Shown here: positions 13,097-25,613 of the stretch, in pieces
How positions within the stretch are numbered: the first letter of the stretch is position 1
Layout: every line of letters begins with the position of its first letter
Assembly (NCBI RefSeq): GCF_029168945.1
Contig: NC_083603.1
Location: 50,230,406-50,294,405 of the forward strand
Length of the DNA: 64,000 nt
Reading direction: 5' to 3'
Source of the DNA: Cannabis sativa
Lineage: Eukaryota > Streptophyta > Magnoliopsida > Rosales > Cannabaceae
Made by a program: the position numbers and the translations under genes
Notes under the pieces: model-generated
Database searches by the model: none
What the model saw: the letters and a program-made list of their open reading frames with translations, nothing else
What the model was told of the DNA's origin: nothing

Positions 13097-16000
13097 TCAA
13101 ACCCTGGCCTTGTAAGTAGCTTTGTTGTGTCCCAATGCGCCACAGTTTGAACATTTGCGTGGTTCCTTAACTTTTTGACCGTTCGATGGAAATCGATTAG
13201 TCCGTAGTCTTCCTGCATTGCTCTTTCTTGGACGACCTACAGGTTTCTTCTCCACTGGTACACCGATTCTCATGTTCTGCATGTGTTCTGGAAGCACCCA
13301 TTCATCCTCCTCGCCCACAACATTAATTGTTGCATCGTAAGTATTCTTCCACGTCTCCTTTGTGTAATAGGGGGATGACAGAGCGTAGACACTGACATTC
13401 TGAGTAAGCGCTGCGGCACATGCATGGGGACAAGGAATTTTCAACAATTGGAACATGCCGCAAGTGCATGTTCTCTCAACTAAGTTCACATCTCTGCCTT
13501 TTTTAAAGTCAGAACCGTCAGCACCTCTTCCAACATTAAACAATTGTGCACCGTTACGTAGGACACTTCTACGTCTACCATCCTCGTGTTGCTTTATCAA
13601 ATCTTCCTCAAAATGAGTTGCCAAAGGGGTAACACACTTACTTGCCTTCTCGAGACGGTTAGAAAACCAATTTTGTAGTGTGAACCTTATGAACTCAACT
13701 AGAGTAGTTATTGGATATGCCCGGAATTCTTCCGTCACGTTGTTAAGGCTTTCTGCAGCGTTGTTTGTCATGATGTTGTACCTGTCTCCTAGACAATAAG
13801 GACGAGCCCATTTTTCTAATCCTATATTGTCAACATAAGCAGCGATGGGAGGATCCATCTGTCGGAGCACCTGCAAATGTCTATCACATTCCCTCTTCGA
13901 CCATGCGTAAGCGGCCAGCCATATTTTCGTGTTACATACATCAGTCTTGAACTTGTGGGTGACATTCATAGAAATATGTTTGTAGCATGCACAGTGGCAT
14001 GCTCCGGGGAAAATAACCTCGACAGCATGTTCAATGCTTTGATGCCTATCCGATACAAACACTAAGTTTTCAACCTCCCCAATCGCTTCCTTTAACTTCT
14101 GCAAGAAATACTTCCAAGAGTCATGATTCTCGCTGTCAACAATTGCAAAGGCAATCGGAAACAGTTGGTTATTTGCATCGTACGCTACAGCAACTAGCAT
14201 TGTGCCTCCAAACCTTGTCTTCAAGAACGTGCCGTCGATACTAATCACAGGACGACAAAACTTAAATCCCCTCCTACAAGCAGCCAGTGACCAGAAACAG
14301 TACTTGAACCTGTTATCCTCTGTGATAATGTCTGTAATAGTACCTGGATTCTTCTCGTTCCAAGCACGTAAAAGTAACCAGTGTAATCGACTATAAGCCG
14401 CCGCCGGCGTACCCCTCGAATACATAAGTCCCTTCTCTCGGCACCTCCAAGCCTTCTCATAGCTCATCTTGATCCCATACTCCTGAAACATATCCCTTTG
14501 TATGTCTTTAGCTTTGTACTTAGTTCCATCTGATTTGAACTTGTTCTTAATGAGGTGGCCAACAACTCACGGTGCTGCTTGACGGTTATCAGCATGTCTA
14601 GAATCCAGGTTACATGTGTGTTCGTTGTGGAATACAGTAACCTCAAACATGTCACAACGTGCCCTCTTCCTCCCCCTCACTCTCCATTTGCAATCTGAAC
14701 CCCTGCAAGTTGCATAAAAAACATCGGTCCCAGACTTCTTCACCATGAACTCAAAATTCATTTTCAATGCAAACCTTCCAACCACATTTTTCAATTCAGT
14801 CTTATTTGTATACAGCTTGCCAACATATATTTCCCCTGAATGTGTACCAGTAAAAGAAGTTGTATAAACATTATTTTCCTCTATGTCTTCCCTTGTCCAC
14901 ACAATAGGTTTGAATTTTGTACAAACTTCAAAATCAGATGGTACAGTACTACGAGGAGGACCTGGGAGGCTGCTACTGGTGCCTGGTGTTTCGTGATTTT
15001 CACTCTGAGGGGTTCTTCTTTCTTGGTCTTTCCTTTGCTCCCTTGGACGTGGTGGAGATGGTGGAGATAGTTCTAACCTTAAAGAAGGTACCTCTATAGG
15101 TTCATGAACTTCCAACTCCGCATCACCATCCTCGTTCAAATCTACTATAGGATCATTGTTGTAAAATGCACCATCAAACTCATTGAACTGGTCAAATCCA
15201 TAGTCAACCCTATTATCCTCATCTATATTAGTAGGGGCCTGCTCATTCATCCCTACGGCTGGATCTGTTTCTGGGACAAAACTCCCAACAACACTTCTTG
15301 GGAGGACAGTTGGCGGAGTAGGCCCCAAAAGCGCATGCCTTTTAACCTTAGTCACAAACAGTGGCAGCAAGTTCTCCACACTCATTTTTGCCTTCATTCT
15401 TAAGAACAATCTTACTTGACTATCTTTCACTAAAACTTTTGGCGGTATCATATTGCCTTTCATGTACATATAACACACCTCTATTTTCAGTTCATACACA
15501 ATAGGGTCTATATCCAACTCTTCATACAAAATATCATTCATCTTTTCTAAAGTAGTGTCAACCTCAAACATTAACATCTTACTTTTTGGATTATTGAATA
15601 TCTAGTTGAAACCTTCAACTGCCCAAGCCCCATCATATAGTACAACTACAAACACATTTGAATCTGCAAACCAAAATGACCACAAATTATAACAAACCAA
15701 GATGTCGCAAGATATCGCGAACCTATCGCTACTTATCGCGAACCAATTACAAAAAAAAAGTATGTCGACAAACGTCACGAACTTGTCGAGAAAAATAAAA
15801 ATATCCACAATATAACACAATAATTCTATGTGTCGCGACTTGTGTCGCGACATGTCGCGACATGTCGTTAAATGTCGTCCCTAACCTCTTGTCAGCTAGT
15901 AATCGCTAAATGTCGCTAACTATGTCGAAAAATATCGCTAAAATTGCAAAAATACCAGTAAACACGCAGACTTGCTGCATTTCGTGTTTCATTGACAAAG

Positions 16001-16105
16001 GGTGTCAAAAGGGTACATAAAAACCACGGATATGTGTAGATCTATTACTTTCAACATAAATACATCTAAATCAAACAATAATTACCAAAGAAATTACATA
16101 CCCAT
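13097..16105 (-). pseudogene. MULE1 transposase (MuDR/FAR1-type), two nonsense codons
   Basis: A tiny coding exon (ATGG, 16105-16102) joins in phase to 15663-13097, giving 857 codons. Order of parts: N-terminal block VFVVVLYDGAWAVEGFN, acidic linker, Mutator DNA-binding domain (FYATCRGSDCKWRVRG, then FHNEHTC), MULE catalytic domain (SIDGTFLKT, VFVSDRHQSIEHA, NNAAESLNN carrying the D, D and E), SWIM zinc finger (CTCGMFQLLKIPCPHA) and a terminal knuckle CSNCGALGHNKATY whose last Cys is replaced by Tyr. In-frame stops at 15602-15604 (TAG) and 14567-14569 (TGA) sit where the MULE2 copy has Trp. Both are therefore TGG mutations. Apart from these the frame is clean, indicating recent decay. Confidence 0.9.
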
Positions 16106-16208
16106 TATTGTTTAAAGGAATGACTTTCTTAGAGCTTTGGTTGGGTTTCAAGTTCCCTTTGAGTAAGGCGGCCGAACACTAGCTCCGGTGGTGGCAATGT
16201 GTGTATTC

Positions 16209-16210
<2 letters not shown>

Positions 16211-16263
<53 letters not shown>

Positions 16264-16265
16264 GC

Positions 16266-16302
<37 letters not shown>
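16211..16302 (-). repeat. (GA)n microsatellite in the 5' region of the MULE1 transposase
   Basis: GA tract with two small interruptions (near 16262-16272), about 100 bases upstream of the transposase ATG. It reads as CT in transcript sense. Confidence 0.9.
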
Positions 16303-16304
<2 letters not shown>

Positions 16305-16417
16305 TTATGAATATTTTTTATTTGTTTTAGGGGTAAAATTGTAAGGGAAAAATGTTTTAAGTATAGTTTGCATAATGTAAAAAATGCTAGCATAGTTTTA
16401 GTGTACCATTTATTTTT

Positions 16418-16440
16418 AAGCATATATTGTCAAATTTCCC
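16418..16440 (-). repeat. MULE1 right terminal inverted repeat
   Basis: Exact inverse of 7437-7459. The sequence just inside does not repeat the hairpin of the left end, so similarity beyond 23 bases is weak. Confidence 0.92.
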
Positions 16441-16818
16441 TAATGAATTATATATTAAAAAACTCGTATTATTTTATGAATGTGTGTATATAATACGTAA
16501 ATACATCAAATTATAATAAAATAAAACAATGAATAATTGAGATTTTAAATAAAAAAAATAAGAAGTAAAACTAATTTAATAAAATTGTATATTAAATATG
16601 TTCAAAAATAATTATATTATATATGTATAGTGTATAATATATATGTTCGGTCGGTTCTCAGTTTAATCGGTCAGTTTTCCATTGACCCTAAAATCGACCG
16701 TGTTAAGGCGGTTTTAACTGAAGACAGTTTTTCGGTTTTTAGTTTTTTCGGTGTTCGGACGGTCGGTGTACTCGGTTTGATCGGTTTCTAGAATTTTTTG
16801 CTCACCCCTAGTACCCAT

Positions 16819-17394
16819 GGTATTTAATCCGAATAGTGAGAGGAGTAACCATTCAAATAGAAAAAATAATTAGAACGAAGAATAACCGCACTGCACATAT
16901 GCAAGTATGGTGCTAATGCAGTATTAATATACTACACCCCATACATATATATCTTTAAGTTATTATATTTATTTGTTACCTTATTATAACTTTGATTTTC
17001 TGTTTAGAACTTTTTTAACTATAATTATTGTGGTTGATTTTTTTTTTAGTATTTTGATTTGTTCACCAAATATTTTTTGAATAGTAAATATATATAGTTG
17101 GATTTTTAGTTTAAAAAGCATTTAGAATGTTGTCTAATTAGATTTTATTAAAATTAAATTAACTAATTATAATTATTTTTAAAAAATCGCTACTTTTAAT
17201 GGTTAAGTGTAACTATAGTTTTTCTTCAATATTCTATTGGTTAATACCTACACAATTACTGATGGTTATTAGAGCGAGTATGGTTACATAATTAAAGGGA
17301 TGACAATAATAATTTAAAACCGTCCCCAATCCGTACAATTGCCATTCCTATTTAGTGATGCTACACATTTACTCAAAAAGAAAGAATGTATCAT
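16819..17394. other. AT-rich region, no gene seen
   Basis: Resumes the host sequence that was split by the hAT MITE (AATCCGAATAG onward). No coding or structured element recognised. Confidence 0.4.
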
Positions 17395-17615
17395 GTTGTT
17401 GATCATTCACACGAAGCAATCACCTCGAATAGATTCCAAATTAATATAAGCATTAATCAAAAAACTCAAACAAACTTTCACACACACAATGTTTAATTGA
17501 ATCAAACCCGACCTTGAATTCTCTTAGGATACTCGTTCTCTTTTTATTGAGTTATGAATAAAAGTATTACAATAATGCATAAGTTACAAAAGGGTTAGAT
17601 AGAGCTATTTATAGA
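17395..17615 (-). repeat. Possible LTR 3' fragment on the minus strand
   Basis: Read on the minus strand it starts with a TATA-like TCTATAAATAGCTC and ends in ATGATCAACAACA, the layout of the R-U5 part of a copia-type LTR. It abuts the next LTR at 17616. No internal coding belongs to it. Confidence 0.35.
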
Positions 17616-18274
17616 TGTTGTTATATCAGTCCTAAATAAACTTACAACAAAAGACTAAGATGGCATGGTATGTTTTAAGACACCTCAGCTTGGCCTCTCT
17701 AGTTTGCTACTGTCTTTCTGTTATTTTAAGTTAATTAATTATGCTATGTAACTACTTTTGTAATCAAGATTCTTAAGCTATATAAGGAGGTCTTGACTCA
17801 TTTGTTATTAGTGCAGAAAATATATTGAGAGAAAAACAGAGAGACTTATGTATGGTGAGGTTTTATTGTATCTTGTAGCAAGAATGATAGATATGAATAA
17901 GAGAGGAGCAGAATTGAGAAACCAGAGGGAAGCAAGGGTGTTTCCTAATTGCTCTAAGCTTCATGCTGAATATTGCTCGAGGGAGAAAATCACCATTGTA
18001 ACAGTTCAAGTTATCTTGAACAAAGTCTTGTAATCTGCCATTATTCATAGTGAAAAGGATTCTTTGAAGGGAGTTCAAGAGGAATAGGCTCTCTACACAT
18101 TGTAGAGGAAAGTTCGAACCCCTCTAAAATTTCTTGTGTCTTTTATTGCTTTCTTTTCTTAATTTCTTGATGCATTACTCATATTCTTCTTGCTGGTTTT
18201 TATTTTTATTTTTCTAGTTTGAGTGTTTTGCTGGTTTCTTAATTCAATACAAACTGAGGTTGTTAATTGCAACA
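17616..18274 (+). repeat. 5' LTR of a truncated Ty1/copia element
   Basis: Begins TGTTG and ends CAACA (659 bp), with a TATA box CTATATAAGG at about 17779. A primer-binding site for initiator Met tRNA (TAGTATCAGAGCT, one or two changes from TGGTATCAGAGCC) follows at 18277. No second LTR is present. Confidence 0.7.
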
Positions 18275-18429
18275 AATAGTATCAGAGCTAATGGTTTATG
18301 TTTCATAAGTTTTTCAGTTTGGTAACATTGGCATCAAACCAGAAGAAATAGAATAGCAAGTGTTTGAATCTTGGTCTGAACTGAAGCTTCAAGAAAATCA
18401 AGAATCAGACTTAAGGAGAACAAAAAATC

Positions 18430-19535
18430 ATGTCCACTACCAAGATGGATATAGAAAAGTTTAGTGGGAAGAATGACTTCTTCCTTTGGAGAGAAAAGAT
18501 GAAAGCTCACCTTGGAAACATGGGATTGGATGAAGCTTTGAAAGGAGAGGATAAAATGTCGGAACTTTGGAAAAATCCAAGAAGGAGAAAATTTGGAAAA
18601 AGGCAAGAAACACCGTAGTGTTGAGCCTTGAAGATGAGATCTTGAGGAAGGTGGTTCGAGAAGAGACAATAGCTGCAATGTGGAACAAATTGGAACAAAC
18701 CTTCATGACAAAATCACTGCCTAGCAGGGTCTACTTAAAACAGAAATTCTATGATTGGATGAAGGTAAATCAATTGATGAAAATCTAAATGAATTCACTA
18801 AACTTTTATCTGATCTTTACAGCTTAAATGTGACTATTGAGGAAGAGGATCAAACCATATATCTCCTCAACTCTCTACCACAACAGTATGATCAGTTTAG
18901 GGATACAATCTTGTATGCAAAAGATAGTTTGGTGTTAGAGAAAATCATTGGGGCAATCTATTCAAAAGAAATGTCATTAAAGAATAGTGGAAAGCTTTCA
19001 AGCCAATGGGGAAGTTCACTTCACAAGAGGAAGGAACATACAAAGATCCAACAACCAAAACAGAAATTACAACAACTCAGGGTACAAGAAGAAAGGAAGA
19101 TAATCTTCTAAAGATTCAAGTAGAGATAGCTCTAAAGATGACAATAAGTGCTATGTGTGTGGAAAGACTAGCCACTACAAAAGAGACTGTTATTTCAACA
19201 AATACAAAAATAATAACAGGTTCAAAAAAGAAGGTAAAAGTGGAAACAAGCATGAAGACCATGACTCAGCCAACTTCACAGATGGCTATAATTCAGGAGA
19301 GGTTTTGATGGTGACTTCCAAGTGTTCTAATGATAAATGGATACTGGATTTAGGCTGCACTTTCCACATGACATACCAGAAACCATAGCTAAAGAACTTC
19401 AAATCTACAACAGGAGGGAAAGTTGTTCTTGGAGATAGCAATACCCACAGCATAAAAGGAACTGGGGATATTAGGATCAAAATGTTTGATGGTATCATCA
19501 GAACACTCAAAGATGTAAGGTATATTCAAAGATGT
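18430..19535 (+). pseudogene. Copia gag and start of protease, frameshifted and truncated
   Basis: ATG at 18430. The N-terminus F-S-G-K-N-D-F-F-L-W-R-E-K-M is the typical copia gag opening. The frame shifts at about 18590 and again at about 18780. The later piece has the gag core LLNSLPQQYDQFRDTILY. A CCHC knuckle (CYVCGKTSHYKRDC) lies near 19150-19195. The protease start reads WILDLGCTFHMT, where the catalytic D-S-G is changed to D-L-G. An in-frame stop follows directly. Not functional. Confidence 0.8.
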
Positions 19536-20299
19536 AACTACTTTTGTTTTTTTTAATTTTAAAAATAGAAAACAAAAGTGTATTTTATTTTATTTTTTAA
19601 TTTTATTCAAGTCGAATCTAAGTCCGTGGTCAGATTCGGGTCAGAGGTCAGGTTCAGTCCCAAGGTCGTGGGGGAGATTTGAGTTCAGGTCTAGTCGGAG
19701 TCTAAAATATTGATTAAGAAAAAAAAACTATTAAAAAAATATTAAAAGTGATTTTTTTTTATTTTTAAAATTATATGTTTTTAAAAAATATTTTTACTTT
19801 TATAATTTTAAAAATAAAAAACTGATTAAAAAAGTGTTACTAAACGCCACCTTAATGTTTTAAGATTTAACTTCAAAATAATAATAATAACAATGAAGAA
19901 GAAATAGAAAATAATAATACCAAAAAAATCAATGGAAGAGAATATAAAAAAATAATAAAAAAAAAAAAGTGAGATTTATTGTGCAAAACTTGTACAATAA
20001 GTTCCACCATGAAAACTAACTACTACCACTACTAAACCTTCAGCAACTCAGGAACCTGAGCTTGTATGTAAACAAATTTATATATACAGCTCAAAAAAAG
20101 ACGCCAGAAAGAGGTTTACAAGCTCTTGCCACCATAGCCAAGATATTAATAATGAACTTGTCAAAGATGTATTTACGACTTATAAACCTCCAACTTTTTC
20201 CACTTCTATACCTGCACGCGAAATCTAAATCCGGCAGCACTCCTATTCCCTATTTCCAAACTTTAACTGGGCAGCTTTGTCGAACATAGCTAGCTATGA
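19536..20299. other. MITE-like repeat and 3' flank of CBP60
   Basis: 19536-19860 ends in TACTAAACGCCACC and contains a GTCAGATTCGGGTCAGAGG-type core flanked by A/T-rich arms. It resembles the repeat at 41431-41910 in reverse. The remainder is AT-rich and covers the 3' untranslated region of the CBP60 gene, which ends at 20300. Confidence 0.45.
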
Positions 20300-23200
20300 C
20301 TAAAATCTTCGAATTTTTCCAACATGGGTTCTTTTCAGACTCATCATTATTAGAAACCACTTCAGCACACTGACTAGCTTCGTCCATCTTCTCTGAGCCT
20401 TGCCATTGGCAAGAGTCGAACGGGGAAAGCGAAAGCCATCTACTGCACTCTGTAAATCAGCTGGTGATTCCAAACTCATACTCTGAGTCTGAAGATCAGT
20501 ATCAAAAAACTGTAGATGATCCTCGTCGCAGAAAGCTTGAGTGATTCGTTCCGAGTCACAGATCAGGGAGGTACTGACTTGACTTGGAAAATTTAAAGCC
20601 TGATCAAATCTAAGATCCATGCTGTCAATTGTGTGCAACGCGTAATCTTCCAAGCTACTTGTTCCGCCAACAGAATATATGGATGACATGATATCCGGTG
20701 AAGAGGCAGATGATGGTGGTATATAATCAAAGGCACCAATCTTATGTGAAGCCAAAAACTTGCTCCCAGCAGAACCCTCTATCTTGGGTGAGCTTGAGGT
20801 GTAAAGCACATTCGTCAAGAGGGCTGAGCCAGCAGTAAGCGAGGCCTCATCGTCAAAAGATACAACCTCCTCCCAGTGTTCAAATGCAGAAATTAACATA
20901 TTATGTGCATCAGCCTGATCAAGAAGTTAGATTGTAAGAAATTAGACTACACAAAGTAAAAGAAAGAAATGTTTAAATCTGGTAAAATCAATACCTTCTC
21001 GGTTTCAGATAGCTTATCAATGGAAACATATTGGCCATCTGAAAGTTGTCCCAGTAATTGACCCACAATATTGAAGACAACCCCAGTTTTATGCTGTGAA
21101 TTGGAAGGAATGTACAAGAACATACTCTTCTCAAGTACACATGTCCGAGCATGCTCCACAGTTACTTCCCACATCTTAGCAGACATACCTGTGCCAAGGA
21201 TCTGTATTTTTCCAAATGAACCACCATTTAACAGCTAGCTTGTGAAATTTCAAATGCTAATTTTACTTTATGATTCACTAATTGCTTGTTTGAAACATTT
21301 TTGTTTTCTGTTCTAGAAGATAAAATGAAGTAACAGGCCAATCAACACCTCTAAATTACAAAACAGAGAAAACATTATATGTGCAGATCACAACTTTCTC
21401 TTTTTTCAATTTTGGAAAATGAAGAAGTAATGAATAAGAAATATTGGCAGAAAATTTTTTTTCAAAGGTAGAGGGAAAGAAGAGTTTCTATTTACATTTC
21501 GGAGTCTTTGAGGATCCAAAAAGAGTAAGGTAAGGAAATCCTTCACAGTAAGGATCTTTTCCCGAGTCAAACGCTTATGGAATGCTCCATCTTTCCCAAT
21601 CTTCTCTAATCTCCATACTTCATCGTATAGAGAAGGAGGATGGTGCTTCTTGTACACTGCATAAGAACAAGAATCACATTTACCAAATTGTTTACAATTC
21701 TCAAGCTAGCAAGAAACCTCACAGAAAATAAGAGAGCAATTTGTTCAACATTCAATGATGCAGCTTAAAACTTATGATTGAACTTTTATATGATATATTC
21801 AGCTTCATCTTACAAGCATAATCAACATATATCAATGAAAATTATTTCTCATTGCAATTAAGAAAGAAAAAAGAACAATAAGCAAAAGGATTCATACTAA
21901 AGCAAAATTATAAAGGATGCAAATCAGAATTCAAAATTACGAAGAAACAAATCTAAATAATGTAAGGAAAACTAAAGAGTAATGATGCAACGAGGGGAAA
22001 GGTGAAAATAAATTATACCAACCGTTAAAGGAATGAGTGACTAAGGAAAGGTTCCAAAAGATTGAATACTAACCCCCACCCCACCCCACCCCATCCCATC
22101 CTAAAGAAATTGTAAAGGAAATAAATTCCAGCACTTTGAAGCAGTATACGATTAGACTAAGTTGGATAAAGATAAGAACTCACATTCTCCACGATGATCC
22201 CTGACAATAAAGGATTCTGTCTTCGCTTCTCTTATTTCAACTCCGTCAAAGTTATCCACAACTCTCACCCCTAGCCTGAATCTACGGCTCCTTGTCCAGC
22301 TTGAATTATCTGTAAAAGAAATTTCACCCACAGAACCTTCTCCGTCTTTAAGATTCAGAACTGCATCTCCAGTAAGAAGGGGTTTCTTCCCTTCCCTCTC
22401 TCTTACAATGTTATTCTTGAACTCTTCAACTGTCCAATTGTCTCCCTCATCACCATCAAAGTCACCCTCAAGAACAACAACTTCCACCTTGGCTGTGGAT
22501 TCTGGCCCAGAATAAATAATTTGGCCAGTAAAACAATCAACTAAAGCTACTTGTAATGGGAAGCCTTCTTCTCCTTCAATTCGAGCTCCAGTGAATACAG
22601 GAAGAGAGATATTATTTAAGAAGCGAAGCTTTAAACTCTTTGCAACAGTAGAATGCATCTCTTTCACGCCATTCCTAACATAAACAAAATATTCACTGGT
22701 TATCAATTGCGACACAAGGTGGTCAACTGAACAACTTTTGTCGCATCAGCGAGGTGATGATATTTGGAAACAAAATATTATTATTCCTTACTGTTTCATA
22801 TTGTTTAAATGTTTTTTTAAGGCTATCTCAACTTCCTCTTTAACCTGAAAGAAACATAAGAATATGTTTAGTAAAATTTAATAAACCTCCATTTGATATG
22901 GATATACAAATACAAGAGTTAAAAACGGCACATTATAGATGTAAAGCATAAATCAACAAAAATTCTAAGATTAAACAGATACAAAGACTATGATATATTC
23001 TATGTCACCAAACTCCTTTTCAAGTAAAGAAAAAAAAAAGAAAATTAATTGTTTGAAGTTACTTAAGGAGAAAGTTGAGTTATGTTATTTTATGAAAAGC
23101 GATAAAATTATTAATAAAAAGAAATAAACCCACTACTCTAATAATTTGCAAAGAGCATATTGCAAAATGATATAGAAGAAAGACAAAGCAGAGTAGCAAT

Positions 23201-24885
23201 TATTTCCTTCACAGTTCTCTACCTTTATATCAATCATTCAACCGATGACGTTAACATAATTTTGACATTTTATACAAGGCAATCCAGCATACCCAAATGA
23301 ACAAATTCACGATAACAACTTATCACGTCCTATCGCCAATGGACGTTGTCTCTTTTAGTGCATCATTACTCAAAGTTTACAACTTCTAAGTAGTTGCTTA
23401 ACAAATTTAAGTGCGTTATAGGAATTATGCTAATGCCTGTTAAAAGATTTCCTATTAAAAGTAACAAAGGTCCTTGGTCCAAACTAGGATGATGAGAACT
23501 GATTACAGTAAAACATCATAACCATTTAACTAGGCTAGCTGGTATGCCAAGCAATAATATACATGGTATTACTATTAGGTGTATAAACATGCCAATAACA
23601 TTCATGAGAAAAGCCATGTTCAGGACCAAGTGGCAAGTGGGGTTTAAGAAACGTTAGGTCTATTTCAATATTCTAGGGTGAAAAGGACTACTTTAAAGAA
23701 AACATAAACCTAAAGAAGTGAAAATGATAGCTGGTAACAGGCCAGAGGTTGTTCCACATGGGTTGAACATGCAATGCATTTCAAAAGTTTTTCAGCCTAA
23801 CATTTAGAGTGTTGTTCTCTAGTTAGTTAGCAAAGACATAACAAATAGTCCACATGAGGATTTCACATAAGTGGATGCTGATGACCCCATGATCGCAAAG
23901 AGTTGAAAAATCGAAGATACCTACCACTCGACGAATCAAAGGCTCCAAGGAGCGTTCAAATGTATGCAACTTCATTACCTCCAAAACAACACTGAAAATC
24001 AATGAAAAGAAAATCATTAAAAAATAAACTCATTGTAGAAATTGTAGCAATTATGGTCTAAAGTGCAACACAGCCTTGAAGAGTTTTACAAAGAACTTCT
24101 ATTAACTAATCATCCAATTGCATAAACCTCAAAATGCTCAAAAAAGTTATCCTACATTAAGATGAAAAGTAGTTAAGGTCAACTACAGTAATTGTCGAAT
24201 ATATATGTTCTTTTCTTCACTTATATATAGTATAAGATAAACAATTCATCTCTCCTTTTCACTATGTCAAGTAAAATAAGCTAGATAATATAATACACAC
24301 AAACCGCACTTTTTTTTCCCTTGAAAACAAAATAACATTAGTCACTTCACTTTTCACAGCACATATTTTTTTAATCATAACTCTTTGCAAAGTAGACTTA
24401 CTGACTCACTCTCAGTGGAATTTACTTACACTTGCAAAGAATCATCAAAGCAAAACCATTTTGCAAATTGACAAAATAAAAAAAAAATCAAATTTTCCCC
24501 CAATTACATATTATTATTCCCAACATGCCTCTTTTCCTAAGGTTATTAATGCTACATATATAATTTAACTCGAAGAAAAGAACACAACCTCAAAACCCAC
24601 CTCAGCCTTTCAACCTAAGAAATGCAATTAATTTAAGCTAAGGAAGAGCAAAAAAGCCACAAAACGAACTCAAACCACTAAAACCAAACCTCATCGAAAA
24701 TAAGAACAGAAGAGAGCCCGACCCAGTTCATTTCCCATCCCAGAAAATCAAAGTGGAAAGAAATAAAGAGAAAGGAAGAGAGTCTCTTACTTTCTGAAAT
24801 TGGGAATCTTTCTACGCTTATCGTCAGAATTAGTTCCTTCTGGTCGAGGAGCTCGACCCTCATCGGGGTTTCTCTTCTGCGACAT
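20300..24885 (-). CDS. CBP60-family calmodulin-binding transcription factor (CBP60B/C/D-like)
   Basis: Seven exons on the minus strand join in phase: 24885-24791, 23991-23925, 22844-22792, 22674-22184, 21656-21496, 21201-20995 and 20914-20300. They code 562 residues. The N-terminus is [10 protein letters not shown] with a basic KRRK patch. Next come the conserved V-V-L-E-V-M helix with [12 protein letters not shown], then the plant-specific CBP60 DNA-binding core ([15 protein letters not shown] through [17 protein letters not shown] and [19 protein letters not shown]). Near the C-terminus [19 protein letters not shown] is a basic amphipathic helix, the usual calmodulin-binding site of CBP60a-f proteins. 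Family members act in the nucleus in salicylic-acid and immune transcription. All introns are GT-AG. Which paralogue it is cannot be settled here. Confidence 0.92.
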
Positions 24886-25613
24886 TATCGAAGCTCCCAA
24901 CAACAAAAACGCTTAGGTTTAAAGAGAAGGGCGTTACAAATGAACATGAACGACAATAAAACCCAAGTACTAGACCAACATGCGGCGGGCACATCAAACG
25001 ATAAGATTGTACAAATCCTCTTATTCATGTCCTACTAGTATACACACAAATATATATATATATATATATATATATTATGTAGAGAGAGAGAGAGAGTTGG
25101 AGATAACAACAAACTAGAAATAAATGGGAAGAATACAAAATTTCCTTTTAAAAGAAATGATGAAATGAAAAAAAAAAAAGAATAGGTGTGGTAAGGATGA
25201 GAGAAGTGGGAAATTTTAACTATCCATTAATAATTTGAAATTTGGATGTTTCATGTTGATAGGTAGGGGTGTGAAGCTTCCCCTCCATGAGTGGGTTTTT
25301 GGAAGTTTTGAGTGTTTTTGGAGCGATCACCATAAACAGAGGTTGGAGAGTCTCTCTTTCTCTCTCCTTCTCACTGGAACTAACTAGGTGTAGAAGAAAA
25401 GAAAAGAGAAAGAGAAGAAGATTAGTTGAGAGAGAAGTGATTTGTGGGGTCCATAGTAAAGCGCGTTACGGGACTAGTAAAACTGGGGTCCACGTCTTAT
25501 GTTTTTATCTCCGCGTGTATACTGACTAAGCTTAATTAATCTAATCATAATTTTTGTTGAACCCCTTCGTCTTCCTGATGTCATCAATCTTGGTTTAGTA
25601 GGTTAATGAGAAT
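24886..25613. other. CBP60 leader/promoter with TA and GA microsatellites
   Basis: The CBP60 5' untranslated region and promoter lie here (minus-strand sense). (TA)n at about 25051-25075 and (GA)n at 25081-25096 are simple repeats. About 25330-25430 is CT- and GA-rich with a weak open frame that I do not accept as a gene. Confidence 0.5.

Larger units (their letters stand above)
8098..15950. repeat. Dispersed TGTCGCGACA-type motif, confined to MULE1 non-coding DNA
   Basis: Variants of tgtcg(c/cg)aca and their inverses occur in dense patches at about 8098-8470, 9410-9545, 10565-10805, 11730-12015, 12490-12925 and 15690-15950. These are the Ulp1 leader, its introns 1 and 2, its 3' flank, the gap between the genes and the transposase first intron. 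The palindrome TGTCGCGACA occurs four times within 10598-10750 alone and twice near 15845-15865. The adjoining exons (8495-9361, 9606-10520, 13097-15663) are almost free of it. The units are not in tandem register. See the findings for a possible role. Confidence 0.85.
7437..16440. mobile_element. MULE1: complete Mutator-like element with Ulp1 gene, 9004 bp
   Basis: The ends are perfect 23-bp inverted repeats (7437-7459 and 16418-16440, beginning GGGAAATTTGAC). They are flanked by the 8-bp target duplication taatgaat at 7429-7436 and 16441-16448. Inside are three genes: a DUF1985/Ulp1 protease (+), a small zinc-ribbon gene (+) and a MULE transposase (-). The protease and transposase converge on the element's centre. 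Each of these two has a long CT/GA microsatellite in its 5' region near the element end. Ulp1-bearing MULEs are a known plant group. Perfect terminal repeats and target duplication suggest a young insertion, but the genes carry in-frame stops, so this copy is probably non-autonomous now. Confidence 0.93.
7091..16810. mobile_element. hAT-type MITE split by MULE1 (arms 7091-7436 and 16449-16810)
   Basis: The left end TAGGAGTGAGCAA (7091) and right end TTGCTCACCCCTA (to 16810) are inverted repeats with one mismatch. The 8-bp target duplication gtacccat is present at 7083-7090 and 16811-16818. The inner parts carry ggtcggttt / aaccgaccg strings on both arms. Removing 7437-16440 and one copy of its target duplication restores one element of about 0.7 kb. 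It must predate MULE1. Confidence 0.85.
17616..19535 (+). mobile_element. Ty1/copia retrotransposon, 5' part only
   Basis: LTR, primer site, gag and the start of protease are present. The element stops at about 19535, where an unrelated repeat begins. Integrase, reverse transcriptase and 3' LTR are missing. Confidence 0.8.
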
